A DNA stretch of 16,126 nt from CAZABP01 sp964483245 (GTDB lineage: Bacteria > Planctomycetota > UBA1135 > UBA2386): contig CAZABP010000077.1 in assembly GCA_964483245.1 (NCBI GenBank), positions 1-16,126 on the forward strand. The letters run 5' to 3'. The position numbers were made by a program, and so were the translations under genes. Within the stretch, counting starts at the first letter, position 1, and each line of letters starts with the position of its first letter. The notes beneath the pieces are model-generated. The model was not told where the DNA came from, did no database searches, and saw only the letters and a program-made list of their open reading frames with translations. Below, piece after piece: positions 6,247 through 13,189 of this stretch.

Positions 6247-7995
6247 TCAGGTGCGTCGGCGGAACCAGCGTTCCAGCTCCGCCTGGCTCCAGTTCAACGT
6301 CGTCGGGCGACCATGCGGGCAGTTGTGCGGATGCCGCAGCGTCCGCGCCTGCTCCACAAGCGCCGTGATCTCCGCAGGTTGCAGCCGATCGCCGCTGCGC
6401 ACGGCCGCCCGGCAGGCCATCGAGTGGAAGCGTTCCTGAATCGCCGCGCGCGCACGCGGCCGCGCCTCCTCGTCGTCAGGATCCGCCAGCAGCGTGTCGA
6501 GCAACGCGCGCGGCGAGCTGCGCGCCAGCAGCGCCGGAATCCCGTGCACGGCGACCGCGAGGCCGCCGAAGTCCGCGACCAGAAAACCACTCTCCGCCAG
6601 GGCCTCCGCCGCTTCCAGCAGCCAGGCCTTGTCGCGCGGCGCGAGCTCGACGACCTCCGGCACCAGCAGACGTTGGATCCGCGCCGGGCGCCCCTCGTCG
6701 CGCGCGCACAGCTGCTCGTACAGCACGCGCTCGTGCAGCGCGTGCTGGTCGACGACGACGATCCCATCGGTTCCGGCGAACACCAACCACAGATCGTGCA
6801 CCTGCAGGAACCGCTCCGGCAGCGACGCGAACGGGTTCGGCCGCGGCGCCTCCGCGGGCGCGTCCGTAGGGCTGCTGCGCGGGAACGGGAACACCGGCGG
6901 CGGGCGGTCGCGCGCGAACAGATCGTGCGGCAGATCCGGGAACCCGGAGCGCGCCACCGGTCGCTCGGCGATGGCACTGCCCGGATCGCTCGCGCCGACC
7001 GCAGCGACTGCACCGCGCTGCTGCGCCGCCGCGCGGACGGCGTCGTGCAGCAGCCCCGCGACGCGGCGCGACTCGACGAAGCGCACCTCGGCCTTCGCCG
7101 GATGCACGTTGACGTCGACCAGCTCCGGCGGCGCACCGAGCTGCAGGAAGTAGACCGGGAACCTGCCCCCCATCAGCGACTCACGCATCGCCTGGCGGAT
7201 GGCGGCGGTCGCCGCGCGCTCGCGTGCGAGCCGGCCGTTGATCCACAGCAGTTCCCGCGTCGAGTCGCGGCGCGCGAGCTCCGGATCGGCGAGCAGACCC
7301 CGCACGGTGTACGGCCCGGAGCTGCGCTCGACCGACCACAGCCGGCCAGCGAGCTCCCGCCCGAACGCCGTCACGACGCGCTGCTCGAACGCCGTGCCGG
7401 CCGGCAGGCGCAGCAGCGGCTGGCCGTCGGCGACCAGCGTGAAGTCGACGTCGAGCCGGACCAGCGCGAGCTTCTGCATCAGCTCGTGGATCCGCGCCCG
7501 CTCCGCCTGCGGCGTGCGCAGGAAGCGCCGCCGTGCCGGCGTGTTGAAGAACAGGTCACGCACTTCGATCAGCGTGCCGGGAGCCGCTGCGGCCGGGCGG
7601 AGCTCACCGAGCTGTCCCCCGTCACAGCGGATCTCCGCGCCGGCGGTATCGCCGGCACGGCGGCTGACGATCCGGCAGCGCGCGATCGCACCGATCGACG
7701 CCAGCGCTTCCCCGCGGAAGCCGAGACTCGCGATGTGGTCGAGGTCCGCCAGGGCCGCGAGCTTCGACGTGGCATGGCTCGCGAACGCGAGCCGCAGGTC
7801 CTCCGGCGCGAAGCCGCCGCCGTCATCGAGCACGGCGATCCGCTCGGCGCCACCACCCTGGATCTCGACGCGGATCCGCTGCGCCCCGGCGTCGAGGCTG
7901 TTCTCGAGCAACTCCTTGACCACCGATGCCGGCCGCTCGACGACCTCGCCGGCGGCGATCTGGTTGACGACCTCGGGCGGCAGCACGCGGATCAC
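6247..7995 (-). CDS. mutL: DNA mismatch repair protein MutL, endonuclease type
   Basis: MutL links mismatch recognition by MutS to strand incision. The 582-residue protein starts at GTG 7995, giving MIRVLPPEVVNQIAAGEVVERP, the standard MutL start. The GHKL ATPase motifs are all present: ENSLDAG (31-37), DDGGG (57-61), HATSK (74-78) and GFRGEAL (92-98). NVHPAKAEVRF (296-306) ends the N-terminal half. A Pro-rich linker (about 340-390) leads to the C-terminal domain. That domain has the endonuclease metal-binding motif DQHALHERVLYE (416-427), ACR (527-529) and CPHGRPT (559-565), which are found in MutL of bacteria without MutH. The GTG start overlaps the holA stop as GTGA. The frame is open further upstream, but that part lies inside holA and is not MutL-like. 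Confidence 0.96.
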   Translation of the reverse strand: MIRVLPPEVVNQIAAGEVVERPASVVKELLENSLDAGAQRIRVEIQGGGAERIAVLDDGGGFAPEDLRLAFASHATSKLAALADLDHIASLGFRGEALASIGAIARCRIVSRRAGDTAGAEIRCDGGQLGELRPAAAAPGTLIEVRDLFFNTPARRRFLRTPQAERARIHELMQKLALVRLDVDFTLVADGQPLLRLPAGTAFEQRVVTAFGRELAGRLWSVERSSGPYTVRGLLADPELARRDSTRELLWINGRLARERAATAAIRQAMRESLMGGRFPVYFLQLGAPPELVDVNVHPAKAEVRFVESRRVAGLLHDAVRAAAQQRGAVAAVGASDPGSAIAERPVARSGFPDLPHDLFARDRPPPVFPFPRSSPTDAPAEAPRPNPFASLPERFLQVHDLWLVFAGTDGIVVVDQHALHERVLYEQLCARDEGRPARIQRLLVPEVVELAPRDKAWLLEAAEALAESGFLVADFGGLAVAVHGIPALLARSSPRALLDTLLADPDDEEARPRARAAIQERFHSMACRAAVRSGDRLQPAEITALVEQARTLRHPHNCPHGRPTTLNWSQAELERWFRRRT

Positions 7996-9068
7996 GCGGT
8001 CGCCTCCCACGCACACAACGCCGCCACGAGCTGCGACAGCAGCGCGTGCTCGTCTTCGCTGCTGCGGCGCATCTCGCGCTGCAGCTCGTGCAGCGCCAGC
8101 AGCGCGCGCCGCAACGCCGGCCGGGACCACACGCGCACCTGCTGCTGCAGCCGGTCGACCCCCTGCGGCGGCACGCGCAACGTCGCGGCGAGCTCGCGCA
8201 ACGGCAGCCCCTCGTCGACCAGCCGCCGCGCACGCCACAGCGATGTCAGCTCGCGGAACAGCCAGTGCACGGTCATGGCCAGCAGACCGCTCGACTCCGT
8301 CGCGCTCTCGCGTCCCTGCAGACCGTGTTCGAACATCCCATGCAGCGAACGCTCCGCCGCCGCGCGGTTGCGGGCCAGCAGCGCGCGCGCGAACTCGAAC
8401 TGATCCGAGCGGAAACCGACTGCGAGTTCCCCACGCAGCGTGTCGGCCCGGATCGGCCCGCGGCGCCCGCGCAGCCGCAGCGCGAGCCGCCGCAGCTCCG
8501 CCAGCAGCTCGGCCGGGTCCTTGCCGGTCGTGCCGACCAGCAGCAGCGCCGCATCCTTCGCCAGCTCGAGGCCGAGCCCGCTGCTGCGCTTGACGACCCA
8601 CGAGACCAGCTCCCCCCCGAGCAGATCGTCGTCCCGCCCGAACGCCGTCGCGTACAGCTCACGGAACTCGAACCGCGCACCGGCGGCGACCAGCTCCTTG
8701 CTCAGCTTGAAGCGGGCATCCAGCTTCGTCAGCTCGAGCACCAGTGCGTGCTGGCTGCCGATCTTCGGCAGCACGGCGAGCAGCCTCTCGGAGTGTTCCT
8801 GCAACCACTCGTCGGCCCGCCGCACGGCGAGCACGCGCCCGGTCGTGAACAGGCCGCTCCCACGCAGGTCCTGCAGCTCATTCCCATCCGTCTCTTGCGC
8901 CCCATCGAGCACGCGCACCTCGCTGCCCGGCGGGACAGCCGCGACGGCTAGATCCAACGCCTCGCCGCGGAAGAACCGGGACGGCCCGACCAGCAGCAGC
9001 ACCCGCGGCAGCCCCTGCGCGAGCTGCTTGCGCAACCGGTCGAGTTCGAGCTCCGGGTTCGGCGCCAT
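7992..9068 (-). CDS. holA: DNA polymerase III subunit delta
   Basis: The delta subunit opens the beta sliding clamp as part of the clamp loader. The 358-residue length fits the family. The N-terminal region has the pattern of HolA: RVLLLVGPSRFFRGEALD near residues 22-39, then GLFTTGRVLAVRRADEWL, and later LVSWVVKRSSGLGLELAKDAALLLV and DPAELLAELRRLALRL, which match the delta AAA-like fold without a functional P-loop. The C-terminal helical collar (FEFARALLARNRAAAERSL and onward) is also present. The gene starts at ATG 9068, 6 bases after the prenyltransferase stop, with no clear Shine-Dalgarno sequence, and overlaps mutL by 4 bases. I recognise the family from overall pattern rather than from catalytic residues, since delta has none. 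Confidence 0.88.
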   Translation of the reverse strand: MAPNPELELDRLRKQLAQGLPRVLLLVGPSRFFRGEALDLAVAAVPPGSEVRVLDGAQETDGNELQDLRGSGLFTTGRVLAVRRADEWLQEHSERLLAVLPKIGSQHALVLELTKLDARFKLSKELVAAGARFEFRELYATAFGRDDDLLGGELVSWVVKRSSGLGLELAKDAALLLVGTTGKDPAELLAELRRLALRLRGRRGPIRADTLRGELAVGFRSDQFEFARALLARNRAAAERSLHGMFEHGLQGRESATESSGLLAMTVHWLFRELTSLWRARRLVDEGLPLRELAATLRVPPQGVDRLQQQVRVWSRPALRRALLALHELQREMRRSSEDEHALLSQLVAALCAWEATA

Positions 9069-9074
9069 CGCGGG

Positions 9075-9932
9075 TCAGAGATACAAGGCCACCACGGCAC
9101 CGGCCAGCAGCGTGACGCTGACCATTGCATTCATGACGAAGAACGCCTGCTGCATCCGCGCGAGCCCGCCGCCGCGCAGCAGCCAGTGCTCGCGGAGCAG
9201 GAACGCCGCCGACACCACGACGGCGGCGTGCCACCATGGACCGAGCGACGCCGCGAGGCCGAACGCGGCGAACGCGGGCAGCGCCAGCACGTGGCACACC
9301 CGGGCCAGGCGGAGCGCGCCGGCGACGCCGAGGCGGACCGGAACCGAATGCAGCCGCTCGTGGCGGTCGAAGGCCACGTCCTGGCACGCGTACAGCAGAT
9401 CGAACCCGGCCACCCACAACAGCACGCCGAGGCCGAGCAGGATCGGCGCGCCGAAGCCGGCGAACCCGCCGGTCATCGCGACCCAGGCCGCCGGCGGCGC
9501 GAGACCGAGCGCGAGACCGAGCCAGAAGTGGCACAGCGCGGTGAACCGTTTGGCATGGCTGTAGCCGAGCAGCACCGCGAGCACCGGCGCGGCGAGTGCC
9601 AACGGCGCCGGACCGAGCCAGGCACAGAGCGCGAGGAACGCGATCGCGGCGCCGATCGCGAGCAGCAACACCGCACGTGGCGTCAACACGCCGCGCGGCA
9701 GCTCGCGGCCGCGCGTGCGCTCGTTGCGCGCGTCCAGGTCCCGATCGGCGTAGCGGTTGTAGGCCATCGCCGACGTGCGCGCGCAGACGACCGCGAGCAC
9801 GACGGCTGCCAGCCGCAGCGGCTCCGGCCGCCCGTCGCTCGCGACCAGGGCCGCGATCAGCGCGAACGGCAGCGCGAACACCGTGTGCGAGAAGCGGACC
9901 AGCCGCAGCCAGTCCGCGGCGACCGCGGTCAA
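9075..9932 (-). CDS. mqnP: UbiA-family polyprenyltransferase, MqnP-like (menaquinone pathway)
   Basis: This is a multi-span membrane enzyme that attaches a polyprenyl chain to an aromatic acid; 285 residues, about eight to nine hydrophobic segments. The first Asp-rich motif is N59-RYA-D63-RDL-D67 followed by ARNERTRGREL, and the second is D178-LLYACQ-D185-VAF-D189 followed by RLHSVPVRLG. The form DxLYACQDVxFDR...LHSxP is typical of the UbiA-like enzymes assigned to the futalosine menaquinone route (MqnP) rather than of MenA. The adjacent ubiX supports a route that needs a UbiD-type decarboxylase. The start is taken at TTG 9932, which overlaps the ubiX stop as TTGA and has a strong purine tract upstream. 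4-Hydroxybenzoate prenyltransferase UbiA remains possible. Confidence 0.87.
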   Translation of the reverse strand: MTAVAADWLRLVRFSHTVFALPFALIAALVASDGRPEPLRLAAVVLAVVCARTSAMAYNRYADRDLDARNERTRGRELPRGVLTPRAVLLLAIGAAIAFLALCAWLGPAPLALAAPVLAVLLGYSHAKRFTALCHFWLGLALGLAPPAAWVAMTGGFAGFGAPILLGLGVLLWVAGFDLLYACQDVAFDRHERLHSVPVRLGVAGALRLARVCHVLALPAFAAFGLAASLGPWWHAAVVVSAAFLLREHWLLRGGGLARMQQAFFVMNAMVSVTLLAGAVVALYL

Positions 9933-10564
9933 GGCTCCTCCCCTTCCTGCCACGGCGAAGCAGCCGGCGGCGGCGTGGTCCACCGCCGGATCAGCGGCGA
10001 GCCGATCTGCAGCCGCTCCAGGATCCGCGCGACGACAAAGTCGACCAGCTCCTGCACGCTCTGCGGGCGGTGATAGAAACCGGGCATCGCCGGGAGGACG
10101 GTCGCGCCGGCCTCCGCGAGCAGCAGCAGATTGCGCAGGTGGATCGCCGACAGCGGCGTCTCGCGCGGCACGACGATCAGCGGCCGGCGCTCCTTCAGCG
10201 CCACGTCCGCTGCGCGCTCGATCAGATTGCTCGAGAACCCGTGCGCCACGCGCGCCAGCGTGCCCATGCTGCAGGGGCAGAGGATCACCGCTTCGATCCC
10301 CGCACTGCCGCTCGACGGCGCCGCCTCGACGGCATCCGGCGCGTGCACGCACAGCTCGCCGGCCGGCTGCGGCCACAGCCGCGCGAGGTCCTGCGGTGCC
10401 GGGCCGACGTCGAGCCCGCATTCGTGCCGCAGCACGCGCAACGCCGCCGGCGTCGCGGCGACGTGGACCTTGCTTCCGGCGCCGAGCAGAGCCTCGACGA
10501 GGCGCAGGCCGTAGGCCATGCCAGAGCCACCGCAGAGGCCGACCATGAACGCGCGCCTGGTCAT
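9929..10564 (-). CDS. ubiX: Flavin prenyltransferase UbiX
   Basis: UbiX joins a dimethylallyl group to FMN to make prenylated FMN, the cofactor of UbiD-type decarboxylases. The 211-residue protein starts MTRRAFMVGLCGGSGMAYG, with the FMN-binding GGSG at residues 12-15. Further family motifs are CPCSMGTLARVAHGFSSNLIERAADV (about 96-121), RRPLIVVPRETPLSAIHLRN (126-145) and LPAMPGFYHRP (157-167). About 25 residues at the C-terminus are Pro-rich and not conserved in the family. It overlaps the upstream protease gene as ATGA and the downstream prenyltransferase as TTGA. The partner UbiD/MqnL decarboxylase is not in the window. The setting with MqnP and MenG points to menaquinone synthesis. Confidence 0.95.
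   Translation of the reverse strand: MTRRAFMVGLCGGSGMAYGLRLVEALLGAGSKVHVAATPAALRVLRHECGLDVGPAPQDLARLWPQPAGELCVHAPDAVEAAPSSGSAGIEAVILCPCSMGTLARVAHGFSSNLIERAADVALKERRPLIVVPRETPLSAIHLRNLLLLAEAGATVLPAMPGFYHRPQSVQELVDFVVARILERLQIGSPLIRRWTTPPPAASPWQEGEEP
9935..9945 (-). promoter_or_regulatory. Strong ribosome binding site deciding the TTG start of mqnP
   Basis: The - strand reads AAGGGGAGGAG, two bases before TTG 9932, with the GGAGG core 4 bases from the start codon. It lies within the 3' end of ubiX and is the best Shine-Dalgarno match in the block. It supports the unusual TTG start over any upstream codon. Confidence 0.7.
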
Positions 10565-11304
10565 CGATGCGTCAGATAGAAGTGCACGTCGTACATGACA
10601 TGCGCGTACACGCACACGCCGATCCCGCGCAGCACGAACAGCGCCCCCAGCAGGACACCAGCGGCGGCGCGGAACAGGAACACCGGGGTCGTATAGGGCT
10701 GCGCGCCCGGCCCGAGGTGATGGAACAGGGAGAACAGCGCCCCGCTGACGAACACGGCCAGCACGACGCCGACCATCGGCGACAGTCCGAACGACCGGGC
10801 GGCGCGGCCGAGCGCGGTGCCGAGCAACGACAGCAGCAGCAGGCGGAACAGCGCCTCCTCGAACAACCCCGCCCCGAGCGCGCCGACCAGGTCGGCGGCG
10901 AGCCGTTGATCCCCGGCCGCCTGCCAGTGCAGCAGCGCGCTGGACGCGAGGCCGCCGGCCAGCGGACCGAGCATCAGGCCGTACACCGTCCCTTCGAGCG
11001 CCGCGACCCCGGCGACGCGCAGCCACGGCAACTGACGCCGGTGCACCGACCAGGCCGCCGCCAACACGGTGCCGAGAAACAGGATCTGCAGCACGGTCAG
11101 CGCCCGCGGGCCGAACAGATGCAGCGTGTCCATGACCAGCGCCTCGGCGCCGTTGCGTTCGGTCGGGGTCAACAGCTCGCGCAGCAACGTGTATGCGATC
11201 CAGACCGGGAGCACGGCGAGCAGGCCGACGGCCGGGTCCCGCGACCAGGCGAGATAGCCCGATGGCGCCGGTGTGGGAGCCGGCTCAGGCTTCGACTTCG
11301 CCAC
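10561..11304 (-). CDS. CPBP-family intramembrane glutamic endopeptidase
   Basis: This is a membrane protease of the CPBP (CAAX protease and bacteriocin-processing, Abi) family, 247 residues with about six to seven hydrophobic segments. The three catalytic motifs are present in order: E149-E150-ALF-R154, F191-SLF-H195 and H235-VMY-D239. The substrate cannot be inferred. It sits between the menaquinone methyltransferase and ubiX, overlapping the former by 20 bases and the latter as ATGA, so it is made together with quinone enzymes. The start is taken at GTG 11304, giving MAKSKPEPAPTPAPSG, a Pro-rich cytoplasmic lead before the first membrane segment. No Shine-Dalgarno sequence is visible, so the exact start is uncertain. 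Homologues appear beside many unrelated genes, so a link to quinones is only suggested. Confidence 0.85.
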   Translation of the reverse strand: MAKSKPEPAPTPAPSGYLAWSRDPAVGLLAVLPVWIAYTLLRELLTPTERNGAEALVMDTLHLFGPRALTVLQILFLGTVLAAAWSVHRRQLPWLRVAGVAALEGTVYGLMLGPLAGGLASSALLHWQAAGDQRLAADLVGALGAGLFEEALFRLLLLSLLGTALGRAARSFGLSPMVGVVLAVFVSGALFSLFHHLGPGAQPYTTPVFLFRAAAGVLLGALFVLRGIGVCVYAHVMYDVHFYLTHR

Positions 11305-11959
11305 GGTACAGCGCTGCCACGCCGCCCAGCAGCAGCCGCATCCGCGGCCGCGCGAACCCGGCCTGCTGCAGCAGCGCGAGGAACGCTTCGCGCTCGGGGA
11401 ACTGCATGACCGACTCCGGGAGATAGCCGTATGCATCGCCGGAGGCCGGGGCCAGCATCCGGCCGAGCCGCGGCAGGATCCGGCGGAAATAGAACAGGTA
11501 CAGCGACGCCGCGACGCTGCCGCGTGGCTTGCTGAACTCGAGCACGACGACGCGGCCGCCCGGACGCAGCACCCGGCGCATCTCGCGCAGCGCGACCAGC
11601 GGGTCCTCGACGTTGCGGATCCCAAACGCGACCGTGACCACGTCGAATGCCTGGTCGCGGAACGGCAGGCACATCGCATCGGCGGTCGCGAGCGGTGGCG
11701 CCTCGCGGCAGGCGCGGACCAGCATCTCGTGACAGAAGTCGGTCCCGCTCGCGATCGCGCCGGCCCGCGCCAGCGCGCGCGCGAGCAACGCGGTCCCGGT
11801 GCAGACATCCAACGCGCGCTCCCCGGCGCGGACCTCGGCGAAGTCCACCGCCGCGCGGCGCCACCGCGCATCGAGTCCACAGGACAGCAGCGTGTTCAGC
11901 CGGTCGTAGCGCGGCGCCACGCGCGAGAACATGCGCTGGATCTCTGCGGCGGCCGGCAT
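11285..11959 (-). CDS. menG: Demethylmenaquinone (or ubiquinone) C-methyltransferase MenG/UbiE
   Basis: This SAM-dependent methyltransferase carries out the last step of menaquinone synthesis, methylating the demethylmenaquinone ring. The 224 residues begin with the UbiE pattern QRMFSRVAPRYDRLN. Motif I is LDVCTGT (50-56), and FGIRNVEDP (112-120), LRPGGRVVVLEFSKP (131-145), FRRILPRLG (158-166) and AYGYLPESVMQFP (176-188) are diagnostic of the UbiE/MenG family. It starts at ATG 11959, 54 bases after the stop of the secreted protein gene, with no clear promoter between. The menaquinone form is favoured because the neighbouring prenyltransferase looks MqnP-like. UbiE and MenG cannot be told apart from sequence alone. 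Confidence 0.94.
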   Translation of the reverse strand: MPAAAEIQRMFSRVAPRYDRLNTLLSCGLDARWRRAAVDFAEVRAGERALDVCTGTALLARALARAGAIASGTDFCHEMLVRACREAPPLATADAMCLPFRDQAFDVVTVAFGIRNVEDPLVALREMRRVLRPGGRVVVLEFSKPRGSVAASLYLFYFRRILPRLGRMLAPASGDAYGYLPESVMQFPEREAFLALLQQAGFARPRMRLLLGGVAALYRGEVEA

Positions 11960-12013
11960 CGCCGCATCATCGAGGAACGCCGGCCGGCGGAGAAGCCTGC
12001 GGATTCTGGCGAT

Positions 12014-13189
12014 CTAGCGCTTCTGCTCCGACTTCGCCTCCAGGCTCTGCACCATGCGTCGCGCCGCGTCGTACAGCTTCCGATCCGGCTTGCGCTCGGC
12101 GCCGATCGGCAGGTGGACCAGCAGGCCGACTTCGCGGTCGCCGACGCGGCAGCTCGCGGCGACGTTGTAGAACGCGAAGCCGGGTGCTTTCGCCTTCCCA
12201 TCCCACGGCTCCAGGCTCCGCACCATCTGCTCGAGCGCCGCGACCGGCTCCGGCAGCTCGTCCGGCCGGTTGCTCGGGCAGAGCCCGAGCAGCACGACCT
12301 CGCGATCCCCGACCTGATGCACCGCCGCCATCGTGTGGAAGCAGGGGGTCGTCCCCGGCTTCTCGCGCTCGCACCGGTCGATCCAGCGCCAGAACTTGTA
12401 CGGCGATCCGTTGCCGTCGTGCGGCTCGTCGCGGAGCGCGAACTCGCGCACGTAGCCCTTCAGGCGCGGATCGGCGCGCTCGACGAACTCGCGGAACGAC
12501 GCAACCGTGGCGTCACGATCCGAGCTGGAGCGCTCCCGCTGCATCTCCGGGAACACGTGCAGCCGCAGCATCCAACCGACCGGTCCCGGCAACCCGTCGA
12601 TCCGGATCCAATGCCGCGGCGCCGGATGCAGCCGCGCATAGCAGTTGTCGCCATCGGTCCCGACGAACGGATCCACGTACTCCATCGACTTGTCGGCGAG
12701 GAACCGCACGCCGAGCTCCGGCGACACCGCGTAGCGGAACGGGCCGCGCGGCTGCGGCCGATCCAGGATCTCGACGAACGGACGCCAGGTGTCGACGAAC
12801 TCCCAGTAGCGCGCCTCACCGGCATCCGAGCCGATCCGGTTGCCGTCGACCCGGAACTCGCGGAACGTCCGCCGCGGATCGCGCTCCTGCAGGAACTTCC
12901 CGAACTCGTCGTCCGCGCCGCGGAACTCGTACAGCCGCATCCCCCACGCGATCTCGGTCCCCTTGATCCGGACCCAGTCGCTCTTCGACTTCGGCAGGAA
13001 CAGCGCCCGCATCTCGTCGGGGTATGCGCTCTTTTTGAACTCGACGCGCTCGATGCGGTCGTGCAGCAGGTAGCGCACGCCGAGCCCATCGGGGTAGTCC
13101 CAGGCGAATCCATCCTGGGCCGCAGCGGTCCCGGACGTGCCGAGCAGGCAGAGGAGCGACGCGCAGACACGGAGATCGACAGGGTTCAT
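12014..13189 (-). CDS. Secreted protein of unknown function with internal duplications
   Basis: I do not recognise a named family. The 391 residues begin with a signal peptide (MNPVDLRVCASLLCLLGTSGTAAA, cut near 24). Two roughly 110-residue repeats follow, at about 32-133 and 153-271. Shared blocks are LGVRYLLHD/LGVRFLADK, DWVRIKG/HWIRIDG followed by MRLYEF/LRLHVF, and DPRRTFREF/DPRLKGYVREF followed by YWEFVDTW/FWRWIDRC. A second pair of shorter repeats follows at about 283-326 and 338-384 (VGDREVVLLGL/VGDREVGLLVHL, then MVRSLE/MVQSLE). The latter resembles the end of PsbP/Mog1-like folds, but that is a guess. The gene starts inside the sigma-factor stop (ATGA), which suggests the two proteins are made in fixed ratio and may act together at the envelope. 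Confidence 0.8.
   Translation of the reverse strand: MNPVDLRVCASLLCLLGTSGTAAAQDGFAWDYPDGLGVRYLLHDRIERVEFKKSAYPDEMRALFLPKSKSDWVRIKGTEIAWGMRLYEFRGADDEFGKFLQERDPRRTFREFRVDGNRIGSDAGEARYWEFVDTWRPFVEILDRPQPRGPFRYAVSPELGVRFLADKSMEYVDPFVGTDGDNCYARLHPAPRHWIRIDGLPGPVGWMLRLHVFPEMQRERSSSDRDATVASFREFVERADPRLKGYVREFALRDEPHDGNGSPYKFWRWIDRCEREKPGTTPCFHTMAAVHQVGDREVVLLGLCPSNRPDELPEPVAALEQMVRSLEPWDGKAKAPGFAFYNVAASCRVGDREVGLLVHLPIGAERKPDRKLYDAARRMVQSLEAKSEQKR

Noticed and set aside
6313..8403. Very long open frame on the + strand opposite mutL and holA
   Set aside because: It is the antisense of two well-recognised genes, has Arg/Gln-rich composition and no domain. Long antisense frames are expected at this GC content.
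7996..8601. Extended N-terminus of MutL
   Set aside because: The open frame continues upstream of GTG 7995 but lies inside holA in another frame. MutL proteins begin at the IRVLPPEVVNQIAAGEV motif.
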